From an uncultured Nostocoides sp. (lineage in GTDB: Bacteria; Actinomycetota; Actinomycetes; Actinomycetales; Dermatophilaceae), in the NCBI GenBank assembly GCA_936931335.1, contig CAKZIH010000262.1:1-11056 (forward strand): a stretch of 11,056 bases of DNA. Direction: 5' to 3'. A model generated the notes under the pieces. It saw only the letters and a list, made by a program, of their open reading frames with translations. It did not search any database and was not told the DNA's origin. Positions within the stretch are counted from its first letter, which is position 1, and every line of letters begins with the position of its first letter. Below, in pieces: positions 1 to 6,487 of this stretch. Both the position numbers and the translations under genes were made by a program.

Positions 1-40
1 GAGATCTACACTCTTTCCCTACACGACGCTCTTCCGATCT
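1..40 (+). other. Illumina TruSeq read-1 adapter (sequencing artefact)
   Basis: All 40 bases match the TruSeq universal (P5-side) adapter as I know it, ending in GACGCTCTTCCGATCT. This is library sequence, not genome. Real DNA starts at base 41, inside a coding region, so the neighbouring gene is cut by the fragment end and not by a biological event. The last 16 bases of this adapter recur inverted at the other end of the window. Confidence 0.97.
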
Positions 41-143
41 GCTCGCGGGTCACCGGGACGACCTCGTGGCCGGCCGCACGCAGCGCGTCGCAGACCGCCT
101 CGCCGCTGGGGCCACCGGCGCCGGCGACGACGATGCGGCCCAT
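41..143 (-). CDS. SDR/NAD(P)-binding Rossmann protein, N-terminal fragment
   Basis: Only the first 34 codons are present before the adapter. They read MGRIVVAGAGGPSGEAVC and then DALRAAGHEVVPVTRE, which is a beta strand, a glycine-rich turn (GAGGPSG, residues 8-14), a helix and a second strand. That is the dinucleotide-binding start of a short-chain dehydrogenase/reductase or related NAD(P)-binding oxidoreductase. The ATG is at 143-141 and shares one base with the TGA of the DUF6421 gene (TGATG), so translation of the two is probably coupled. From memory, DUF6421 and SDR genes also sit together in Streptomyces; I did not check this. Substrate and exact subfamily cannot be told from 34 residues. 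The fold call is fairly firm, the enzyme call less so. Confidence 0.72.
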
Positions 144-1597
144 CAGTTGGCCCGCGGGGTCGGCGTGGTGGTGGACGGTGCCGGCGTGGACAGTGACATG
201 GGGGACAGCGCGGTGGCCCCGGTGATGCCCGCGGTGGAGGCGATAACGTCGCGCATCTTGCGCTCGAACGCCTCATAGAACATGGACAGCGGGAACTCGT
301 CATCCATGACCAGGTCGGTCAGACCCTTCGGGGGGCCGTCGAGCGGGAGGTCACGGGTGCGCCATACGGACGCGGGGTGGGGTTCCACGGTGCCGGAGAC
401 CAGTTCGTAGGCCTTGAGCCAGTGGACGGTCTTGGGGCGATCGATGGACTCCCAGTAGAGGTTCTCGATCTGCTCGCCGAGCGCGTTGACCACATCGGGG
501 ACCTGGTCCCAGTCCAGGCTCAGGGCGCCATCGGTCCAGTGCAGCACCCGGTGGCGGTGCAGCCAGGCGAAGAGCAACTGCCCGCCAAGGCCGTCGTAAT
601 TGCGCACCCGGCTGCCGGTGATCGCGAAGCGGAAGATCCGGTCGAAGATCACCGCATACTGCACGAGCCGGGCGCGGTCAGCGAGCAGCCGGTCGGCGTC
701 ACTCGGGTCGGTGTCGGCGGCGATCCGTCGCTCGATGCGCACCGCCTCCCGGTATGCCGTGAGATCACACCGCAGTTCCTCCAGGGAGTAGAGGAAGAAG
801 GGCATCCGCTGCTTGATCATGAACGGGTCGAAGGGCAGGTCGCCGCGCATGTGGGTGCGGTCGTGGATGAGGTCCCACATGACGAAGGCCTGCTCCGTGA
901 GTTCCTGGTCGGCGAGCATCCGCTGCAGGCCCTCGGGCAGCGCGAGATTGGTGACCTCGGCGCCGGCCCGGACGACGCGGCGGAAGCGGGCCGCCTCGCG
1001 GTCGGCGAAAATACCGCCCCAGGTGAAGGCCGGGATCTCCCGCATCGCCACGGACTCGGGGAAGAGCACCGCCGAGTTGGTGTCATAGCCCGGCGTGAAA
1101 TCGAGGAAGCGGATCGGGAGGAAGAGCTTGTTGCCGTAGTCGCCGGCCTCCAGGTCGGCAATGAAATCGGGCCAGATGAGTTCCAGGAGGACGGCCTCGA
1201 CATACCGGTTGGTGGAGCCGTTCTGGGTGTACATGGGGAAGACCACGAGGTGCCGGATGCCATCGACGCGGTGGCGCTCGGGGTGGAATTCGACCAGGGA
1301 GTCCAGGAAGTCGGGCACCCCGAAGCCCGCATCCGCCCAGCGGGTGAAGTCGCTGACCAGCGTGCGCAGGTAGCTCTCGTCGTGCGGGAAGTATGGGGTG
1401 AGCTCCTCGATCGCGGCGACGATCGCGGCGACCTGGGTGCGCGCGTCCGTGGCGGATGACCCCTCGGCCAGGGAGCCATCCTTCTGCTGCAACGCCTGCA
1501 GGGCGGTGGCCGCAGTCTTGAGACGGGTCCACGCACCGGAGAAGTCGGGGTCACGCAGGTCCGGGAGCGGAGATTTTGCGGTCTGAACACCGATCAT
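143..1597 (-). CDS. DUF6421 family protein, possible gluzincin-like metal site
   Basis: The 484-residue protein matches my memory of the actinobacterial DUF6421 family, which has no known function. Characteristic stretches are FPMYTQNGSTNRYVEAV (120-136), GYDTNSAVLFPES (170-182), WGGIFADREAARFRR (193-207), HDRTHMRGDLPFDPFMIKQR (245-264) and NYDGLGGQLLF (333-343). HDRTH (H245, H249) followed 25 residues later by EELRCD (E273/E274, D278) resembles the HExxH...E zinc site of gluzincin peptidases, with Asp in place of the catalytic Glu; this is inference. There is no signal peptide or membrane segment, so it is probably cytosolic. The tail from about 458 is rich in Pro, Thr and Ser. I chose ATG 1597 because the 78 residues available upstream are a low-complexity Trp/Ser/Arg read-through of the potC region. 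No Shine-Dalgarno precedes it, and a -10-like CACAAT seven bases upstream suggests a leaderless mRNA. Confidence 0.88.
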   Translation of the reverse strand: MIGVQTAKSPLPDLRDPDFSGAWTRLKTAATALQALQQKDGSLAEGSSATDARTQVAAIVAAIEELTPYFPHDESYLRTLVSDFTRWADAGFGVPDFLDSLVEFHPERHRVDGIRHLVVFPMYTQNGSTNRYVEAVLLELIWPDFIADLEAGDYGNKLFLPIRFLDFTPGYDTNSAVLFPESVAMREIPAFTWGGIFADREAARFRRVVRAGAEVTNLALPEGLQRMLADQELTEQAFVMWDLIHDRTHMRGDLPFDPFMIKQRMPFFLYSLEELRCDLTAYREAVRIERRIAADTDPSDADRLLADRARLVQYAVIFDRIFRFAITGSRVRNYDGLGGQLLFAWLHRHRVLHWTDGALSLDWDQVPDVVNALGEQIENLYWESIDRPKTVHWLKAYELVSGTVEPHPASVWRTRDLPLDGPPKGLTDLVMDDEFPLSMFYEAFERKMRDVIASTAGITGATALSPMSLSTPAPSTTTPTPRAN

Positions 1598-1635
1598 GCG
1601 CAAGATTGTGGCATACCCCCCGTGGGGGCTGACAA
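1598..1635 (-). promoter_or_regulatory. Possible DUF6421 promoter with C/G-tract dyad in the spacer
   Basis: On the minus strand TTGTCA (1635-1630) and CACAAT (1610-1605) could be -35 and -10 boxes, separated by 19 bases. The -10 box ends seven bases before ATG 1597, the usual leaderless spacing. The spacer holds a dyad, CCCCC-GT-GGGGG on the plus strand (1617-1628), flanked on one side by ATA. A long spacer with a central dyad is the layout of MerR-type promoters, and C-tract/G-tract arms also resemble CsoR-family operators, but the right arm lacks the matching TAT. The boxes are weak, so DUF6421 may simply be transcribed on from potC. Confidence 0.35.
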
Positions 1636-1670
1636 CTAACTGCGCGCTGGTACCGGCTGAACCGGGGATC

Positions 1671-2489
1671 TCAGACGCGCGACTCCAGGGCGTCGCGGCC
1701 ACCGATCCATTGCGCCAGGGCGACCGGGATGATCGAGCCCAGCACCAGCACCACGGCGACCACATTGACCACCGGTGCCTGGTTGGGGCGGAAGAGGTTG
1801 TTGAAGATCCAGATCGGCAGGGTCGGGGCACCGGGGCCGGCGGTGAAGGTGGTAACCACGATCTCGTCGAAGCTCAGGCCGAAGGCGAGCAGCGCCGCCG
1901 CCACCAGCGACGAGCGCAGCAGCGGGAAGGTCACCCGGCGGAAGGTGGTGAACGGGCCGGCGCCCAGGTCGGCGGAGGCCGCCTCCAGGGACACCCCGAG
2001 CCGGCGCAGCCGGGCCGCGACATTGTTGTAGACCACGACGATGCAGAAGGTGGCGTGGCCGACGATGATCGTGAACAGCCCGGCGCTCACCCCGAAGATC
2101 GGGTCGAGGATGTTCTGGATCACCGACTGCAGCGCGATACCGGTCACGATGCCCGGCAGGGCGATCGGCAGGATCACCAGCAACGAGATGACCGACTTGC
2201 CCCAAAAGGCAAAGCGCGAGAGCGCCAGGGCGAGCAGGGTGCCCAGCACCAGCGCGATCGCCGTGGCACCCAGGCCCGCCTTCAGCGACATCCACAGGGC
2301 CTGCCGGGGGCCCTCGGCCTGCGCTGCCAGCGACCACCAGCGGGTGGTGAACCCGCTGGGTGGCCAGCCGAAGGTGCGGTCGGCATTGACGGAGTTGATG
2401 CCGACCACAAGCAGCGGGAGGTAGACGAAGGCGAGGACGATCAGGGCCCAGATCGTCAGCCCGATCCGGCCGCCGGTGCCGATCTTCAT
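1671..2489 (-). CDS. potC: PotC-like ABC transporter permease
   Basis: Inner-membrane permease of 272 residues, one half of the channel of a spermidine/putrescine-type importer. Six hydrophobic segments are visible, at about 10-30, 70-90, 100-122, 137-157, 193-212 and 238-260. The ATPase-docking EAA loop is at 169-190 (EAASADLGAGPF, then RRVTFPLL). LPIALPGIVTGIAL (107-120) and FGLSFDEIVVTTF (203-215) are typical of PotC. ATG 2489 lies 12 bases after the stop of the upstream permease, with an AGGAG-type ribosome site overlapping that stop. It is the last of the four transporter genes; a 73-base gap separates it from DUF6421. The family is secure. The substrate could be a polyamine, another amine or an amino-acid derivative. 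Confidence 0.9.
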   Translation of the reverse strand: MKIGTGGRIGLTIWALIVLAFVYLPLLVVGINSVNADRTFGWPPSGFTTRWWSLAAQAEGPRQALWMSLKAGLGATAIALVLGTLLALALSRFAFWGKSVISLLVILPIALPGIVTGIALQSVIQNILDPIFGVSAGLFTIIVGHATFCIVVVYNNVAARLRRLGVSLEAASADLGAGPFTTFRRVTFPLLRSSLVAAALLAFGLSFDEIVVTTFTAGPGAPTLPIWIFNNLFRPNQAPVVNVVAVVLVLGSIIPVALAQWIGGRDALESRV

Positions 2490-2501
2490 ACGGCCCTACT
2501 C

Positions 2502-3311
2502 CTAGAGGTTGTCCAGGCCGCCGACGCGGGAGACCAGGGTGAGGTAGACGACCATGATGAGAACCGAGGCGGTGCCCAGGGCGGCCGCGAACGGCAGGTC
2601 GAGCTGGATGTTCTGCAGGACCGCGGTGCCGATCATCTGCAGCTTGCCGCCGACGATCTGCACGGCGATGTAGTCACCCAGACTCAGCGAAAAGGTGAAT
2701 ACCGACCCCGCGGCGATCGCCGGCCCGAGCGCCGGCAGGACGATCCGCCGCAGGGTATGACCGGTGCGCCCACCGAGGTCGGCGGAGGCCTCCAGGTGCG
2801 CCTCGGGCAGGCGCTCGAAGGCGGCATAGATCGGCAGGATCATGTAGGGCAGCCACAGATAGGTCAGCGTCAGCACGATCGCGACGAAGCCGTACCCGGG
2901 CGTCCAATGCAGAATCGAGTCGACAATTCCCTTGTCCTGCAGCATCGCTCGCCAGGCATACGCCTTGACCAGGTATGACGCCCAAAGCGGCACGAGCACC
3001 GCCGCGACGAGCACCGGCCGCAGCCGCCGGGGGGCAATCCGCGCCATGAAGAAGGCGAAAGGCACCGCGATCACGGCGCAGATGACCGTCACCAACGCCG
3101 CGATCGCCATCGTGCGCCCGATGATCCGCAGGTAGGTGCCGGTGAACAGCGCCCGGAAGTTGTCCGTGCTGAAGGTATGGACGACCTGATTGGTGAAGTC
3201 GTCGGTGCTCCAGAAGGCGGTCGCGAAGATCGCGGCCAGCGCCCCGAGGTAGGCCACGATGAGCCAGGCCATCGGGGCGGCCAGCAGCGAGAAGGGGGTT
3301 CGACGGATCAC
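2502..3311 (-). CDS. potB: PotB-like ABC transporter permease
   Basis: The second channel permease, 269 residues from a GTG start at 3311, two bases after the binding-protein stop. Hydrophobic segments lie at about 10-33, 66-90, 98-118, 141-165, 197-220 and 242-260. LVPLWASYLVKAYAWRAML (106-124) is a PotB hallmark. The EAA loop is EASADLGGRTGHTLRRIVLP (174-193). An upstream in-frame ATG at 3368 would add 19 residues but would overlap the binding-protein gene by 55 bases and put a charged, unrelated stretch before the first membrane segment, so I prefer GTG. The Shine-Dalgarno at the GTG is weak, suggesting coupling to the preceding gene. It should pair with the PotC-like subunit and the PotA-like ATPase. 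Confidence 0.88.
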   Translation of the reverse strand: MIRRTPFSLLAAPMAWLIVAYLGALAAIFATAFWSTDDFTNQVVHTFSTDNFRALFTGTYLRIIGRTMAIAALVTVICAVIAVPFAFFMARIAPRRLRPVLVAAVLVPLWASYLVKAYAWRAMLQDKGIVDSILHWTPGYGFVAIVLTLTYLWLPYMILPIYAAFERLPEAHLEASADLGGRTGHTLRRIVLPALGPAIAAGSVFTFSLSLGDYIAVQIVGGKLQMIGTAVLQNIQLDLPFAAALGTASVLIMVVYLTLVSRVGGLDNL

Positions 3312-3313
3312 GA

Positions 3314-4528
3314 TCAGGCGTTGCGGACCTCGGTCCAGCGCTTGGTCCACGTGGCGTAGTCCGTGCACTTGACGTCGGTGCGACCGTCGAGACAGGCGGT
3401 GATCGGGGTGTTCCAGAAGTGCACCTTGGCGAAGTAGTCCTCGTCCTCGGCGTGGAAGGTTTCGCAGTGCTTGGCGTCGGAGGTCTCCGCGCAGGCTTTG
3501 CGGTTGGCCGGGGCCTCACCGAAGTATTCGGCGATGGCGGCATTGGCCTTGGGCGAGACCAGGTGGTCGATCAGCTTGTAGGCACAAGTCTTGTGCTTGC
3601 TCTTGGCGCTCAGCATCCAGGTGTCCGACCAGCCGGTCGAGCCCTCCTTGGGCAGCACCACGTCGGTCTTGGCGCCCTCGGCCCGGGCGACATTAGCGAT
3701 GACCTGCCAGGTCGTGCCGGCGACGATGGAGCCGTTCTTGAAGGCCTGGACCTCCTTGAGGTAGTCCGACCAGTACTCCCCGACATTCTTGTTCTGCTCC
3801 TTGAGCAGGGTGATCGCTGCGTCGAGCTGCTTCTCGTCGAGCGCATAGGGGTCCTTGATCCCCAGCTCGGGCTTGGTGGCCATCAGGTAGAGCGCCGCGT
3901 CGGCGATATAGATCGGGGAGTCGTATGCGGTGATCTTGCCGGCGTGCTCGCTGGCCTTGTCCCAGACAGTCGACCAAGAGTCCGGTGCGGTGCTGAACTC
4001 ATCGGTGTTGTACATGAGCAGGTTGGCGCCGCGGCCGTGGGGAACGCCATACATCTGCCCGCCGACGGAGTTCCACTTCTGATCTTTGAGGGCGTCGAAG
4101 ATGTCCGCATAGTTGGTGATCAGCGAGGTATTCATGGGCTCGACATCGCCGGCCGCGATGAGCCGCAAGGTGGCGTCACCGGAGGCGGAGACCACGTCAT
4201 ACTGGCCGGTGCGCATGAGCTGCACGGCCTCATCGGAGGTGCCGAAGGACTTGGCCGTGACCTGGCAACCGGACTCCTTTTCGAAGTCGCTGATCCAGTC
4301 GACCTTGGGGTCATTGGTGCCGTCTTCGACATAGCCCGGCCAGGCCAGCACGCTGACCTCACCCTCCGGATCGCCGAGCTTGTCCAGCGGCTTGAGGTCG
4401 GGGGCCTGGAAGGTGGAGCCACCGGCGGGCTTGGCGCTGTTATCGCTACCGGAGTCGCCGCCGCCGCAACCGGCCAGGGCAAGGCTGGCGGCGGCGACGG
4501 CCGCGAGCACGGGATAGGTCTTGCGCAT
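3314..4528 (-). CDS. PotD-like lipoprotein substrate-binding protein of ABC importer
   Basis: Extracellular solute-binding lipoprotein of 404 residues. It has a basic start, a hydrophobic core and a lipobox LALAGC with lipidated Cys21, then a Gly/Ser/Asp linker. The mature part reads as a spermidine/putrescine-type periplasmic-binding fold: SVLAWPGYVEDG (59-70), GQYDVVSASGDATLRLIAAG (108-127), GQMYGVPHGRGANLLMYN (157-174) and GTTWQVIANVARAEGAKTDVV (271-291). Unlike the PotD proteins I know, it has six further cysteines (88, 315, 346, 355, 379, 388), five of them after residue 310, which could form disulfides. ATG 4528 has an AAGGAG seven bases upstream that overlaps the potA stop; a longer ORF start at 4594 would spoil the signal peptide. 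The ligand is not proven by sequence: polyamine, GABA-like or amino-acid-derived amines are all possible. Confidence 0.88.
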   Translation of the reverse strand: MRKTYPVLAAVAAASLALAGCGGGDSGSDNSAKPAGGSTFQAPDLKPLDKLGDPEGEVSVLAWPGYVEDGTNDPKVDWISDFEKESGCQVTAKSFGTSDEAVQLMRTGQYDVVSASGDATLRLIAAGDVEPMNTSLITNYADIFDALKDQKWNSVGGQMYGVPHGRGANLLMYNTDEFSTAPDSWSTVWDKASEHAGKITAYDSPIYIADAALYLMATKPELGIKDPYALDEKQLDAAITLLKEQNKNVGEYWSDYLKEVQAFKNGSIVAGTTWQVIANVARAEGAKTDVVLPKEGSTGWSDTWMLSAKSKHKTCAYKLIDHLVSPKANAAIAEYFGEAPANRKACAETSDAKHCETFHAEDEDYFAKVHFWNTPITACLDGRTDVKCTDYATWTKRWTEVRNA

Positions 4529-4530
4529 GG

Positions 4531-5595
4531 TCAATCTCCTTGGGTGGATGCGGTTGGGGAATCCGGGACTGCGATGAGGTGGTCGGGGTGCCACACCACG
4601 GCGACGGGATCGCCGAGGCCGAGTCGGTCGTGGCTGCGGTCGTGGCCGTTCTGCTCGACCACGGTCAGTTCGCCGCCGGTGTCGAGGTCGACGTGGAAGC
4701 GGGTCACCGGGCCGGCGTAGACGACCTCCCGGATCCGGCCGTTTGCGCCGGCCATCCCGGTCGGGCGGGGTTCTTGGGCGCTGAGCAGCCCAAGTTTCTC
4801 CGGGCGCACCGAATAGGTGCCGGTGCGTCCGAAGGCGGCCGCCGCATGATCGCCGGTGAGCCGGTTCGAGGTGCCGACGAAGCCGGCGACGAAGGCATTG
4901 GCCGGGTGGTCGTACACCTCGCGTGCGGTGCCGACTTGCTGGATGCGGCCGGCGTCGAAAACCGCGATGCGGTCGCTGAGGGTGAGCGCCTCCTCCTGGT
5001 CGTGGGTGACGAAGAGGAAGGTGATGCCGAGTTCGCGCTGGATTGCCTTGAGCTCCAACTGCATCTGTTCGCGCAGCTTGAGGTCCAGGGCGCCGAGGGG
5101 TTCGTCGAGCAGGAGGACCTTCGGGCGGTTGACCAGGGCCCGGGCCAGGGCGATGCGCTGGCGCTGACCGCCGGAGAGCTGCGCGGGCCGGCGGCCGGCG
5201 ACGTGCGTCAGGCGGACCTGCTCCAGGGCCTCCAACGCCCGGCGCTGCCGCTCCGGCTTGGCCACCTTCTTGACCAGCAGGCCATATTCGACGTTGTCCT
5301 GGATGCTCATATGGGGGAAGAGCGCATAGTCCTGAAAGACCGTGTTGACATCCCGCTGGTATGCCGGCCGGCCGGTGACATCCGTGCCGCCCAGCTCGAT
5401 GCGCCCCGCCGTCGGAGCCTCGAAGCCGGCGATCATCCGTAGCACCGTGGTTTTGCCCGAGCCGGACGGGCCGAGCATCGAAAAGAACTCTCCCGCAGCG
5501 ATATCGAGGTTCACATTGTCGACAGCGACAACGCCTCCCGGGAACTCCTTGCGGAGATCCGTAAGCCGGATCGCTGGGGTCTGCCCAGTGGTCAT
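4531..5595 (-). CDS. potA: PotA-like ABC transporter ATP-binding protein
   Basis: Cytosolic ATPase of 354 residues that powers the importer. Motifs in order are Walker A GPSGSGKTT (42-50), Q-loop Gln88, signature LSGGQ (140-144), Walker B VLLLDEP (160-166), D-loop GALD (168-171) and H-loop His198 in VTHDQEEA. The C-terminal part (about 235-345), beginning NAFVAGFVGTSNRL and including SVRPEKLGL, is a TOBE-type domain as in PotA/MalK-like proteins. ATG 5595 is preceded by a perfect AGGAGG at 5606-5601, five bases away. It is the first gene of the leftward operon and ends two bases before the binding-protein start. Length and motif set are normal for an active subunit. Confidence 0.93.
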   Translation of the reverse strand: MTTGQTPAIRLTDLRKEFPGGVVAVDNVNLDIAAGEFFSMLGPSGSGKTTVLRMIAGFEAPTAGRIELGGTDVTGRPAYQRDVNTVFQDYALFPHMSIQDNVEYGLLVKKVAKPERQRRALEALEQVRLTHVAGRRPAQLSGGQRQRIALARALVNRPKVLLLDEPLGALDLKLREQMQLELKAIQRELGITFLFVTHDQEEALTLSDRIAVFDAGRIQQVGTAREVYDHPANAFVAGFVGTSNRLTGDHAAAAFGRTGTYSVRPEKLGLLSAQEPRPTGMAGANGRIREVVYAGPVTRFHVDLDTGGELTVVEQNGHDRSHDRLGLGDPVAVVWHPDHLIAVPDSPTASTQGD

Positions 5596-5656
5596 CTGCG
5601 CCTCCTGTCGCCGTCGACGGACGCCCTCATCCGGCCCCCGGCGGCGTCCGACCGGA

Positions 5657-5685
5657 AACATATGGCTTCATAGGTATGAAAACAA
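5657..5685 (-). promoter_or_regulatory. Divergent region: predicted importer promoter with embedded palindromic operator
   Basis: On the minus strand TTGTTT (5685-5680) and TATGTT (5662-5657) form a plausible -35/-10 pair with a 17-base spacer. This would start the importer mRNA near 5650 and leave a leader of about 55 bases before potA. Inside the spacer lies the palindrome TTCATA-GG-TATGAA (5667-5680), perfect over six bases in each arm. The region is shared with the divergent GntR gene, so the palindrome is the natural candidate for that regulator's operator, and binding would block RNA polymerase on potA. The palindrome is seen directly; the promoter and the operator role are inferred. 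Confidence 0.6.
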
Positions 5686-5701
5686 GGGCCGTGTCAGAAT
5701 C

Positions 5702-6487
5702 GTGACGAGAGCGGGGGTGTGGGCTGTGCGCAGTGATCAATCGCTGGGCTTGACGTCCTATGCGGCCCTCTTCGCCCCGCTGCCCGCGCTGGGCCGAGCT
5801 CAGGTGGTCGCGCAACGCCTGACCGATGCGGTGTCATTTGGACTGTTGCCCGACGGGACGCTGTTGCCGTCCGAGGCGGATCTGGCCGCGAGTCTTGGGG
5901 TGGCCCCGGTGACCGTCCGCGAAGCGCTGGGGCAATTGCGCGCCGATGGGCTGATCGTCACGCGCCGTGGACGCCACGGGGGCTCCTTCGTCCGGGCGCC
6001 CGAGGATCAGGGCCAGACGGCGCTGCAACTGCGCCTGCGCGATCTCGGCCGCGCCGAACTGCGTGATCTGGGGGATCACTATGCGGCGATCGGCGGGCGT
6101 TGTGCGGCCCTAGCTGCCAGCCGTGCCGATGCCGCCGAGATCTCCCGGCTGGCGGATGTTGCCGACCGGATTGGCTTGGCGCAGAGCGCAAGTGAGATCT
6201 TGCGCGCCGAGGGGGGCTTCCATCTGGAACTGGCCGTAATCGCGCAATCGGCCCGGCTGACTCGCGAGGAGATCGCTCTGCAGGGCGAGATCGGTCCGAT
6301 TCTGTGGCTCTCCCACCGGTGTGGTGAGGGCGCCGGGCGGGCGGCCAACCGGCATACCGCCATCGTGGCGTGTATCGCCGCTGGCGACGCACCCGGGGCC
6401 CAAGCCGAGGTGGAGGCGCATGTCGCCGACCTATTGGCAGCTTTGGCGCCGATCCATGCCGGCGCGGTGGCCCGGGAGGTCCCATGA
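5702..6487 (+). CDS. GntR-family (FadR/FCD-type) transcriptional regulator
   Basis: DNA-binding regulator of 261 residues from GTG 5702. The winged helix (about 35-98) contains LPSEADLAASLGVAPVTVRE and ALGQLRADGLIVTRRGRHGG, the classic GntR recognition helix and wing. The C-terminal helical domain (about 115-250) is FCD-like, with His174 (GGFHLEL), His218 (NRHTAI) and His240 (EAHVADLL), positions that bind metal and ligand in FCD proteins. It is divergent from the importer, whose promoter carries a palindrome, and its stop overlaps the start of the Cache-like gene. It most likely represses the importer until a transported ligand or metabolite binds. The start is uncertain: GTG 5717 and GTG 5726 are also possible and none has a strong Shine-Dalgarno. 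The open frame extends back to 5342 but that part is the reverse of potA. Confidence 0.87.
   Translation: MTRAGVWAVRSDQSLGLTSYAALFAPLPALGRAQVVAQRLTDAVSFGLLPDGTLLPSEADLAASLGVAPVTVREALGQLRADGLIVTRRGRHGGSFVRAPEDQGQTALQLRLRDLGRAELRDLGDHYAAIGGRCAALAASRADAAEISRLADVADRIGLAQSASEILRAEGGFHLELAVIAQSARLTREEIALQGEIGPILWLSHRCGEGAGRAANRHTAIVACIAAGDAPGAQAEVEAHVADLLAALAPIHAGAVAREVP

Noticed and set aside
1598..1831. Longer DUF6421 protein with 78 extra N-terminal residues
   Set aside because: The extension is compositionally odd and overlaps the end of potC out of frame; family similarity as I recall it starts after ATG 1597.
1596..2978. 460-codon open frame on the plus strand
   Set aside because: It lies antisense to the two permease genes, is very rich in Asp, Gln, Arg and Gly, and shows no recognisable domain; a typical high-GC shadow frame.
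3177..3359. Small plus-strand open frames such as this 60-codon one
   Set aside because: They lie wholly inside well-supported minus-strand genes, without ribosome sites or recognisable products.
3419..4720. 433-codon open frame on the plus strand
   Set aside because: Antisense to the binding-protein gene, which has a clear signal peptide and family motifs; the reverse frame has only Gly/Val/Leu-rich noise.
5342..5701. Extended start of the GntR regulator at 5342
   Set aside because: The extra 120 residues run through the reverse of potA and the promoter region; the GntR fold starts near residue 35 from GTG 5702.
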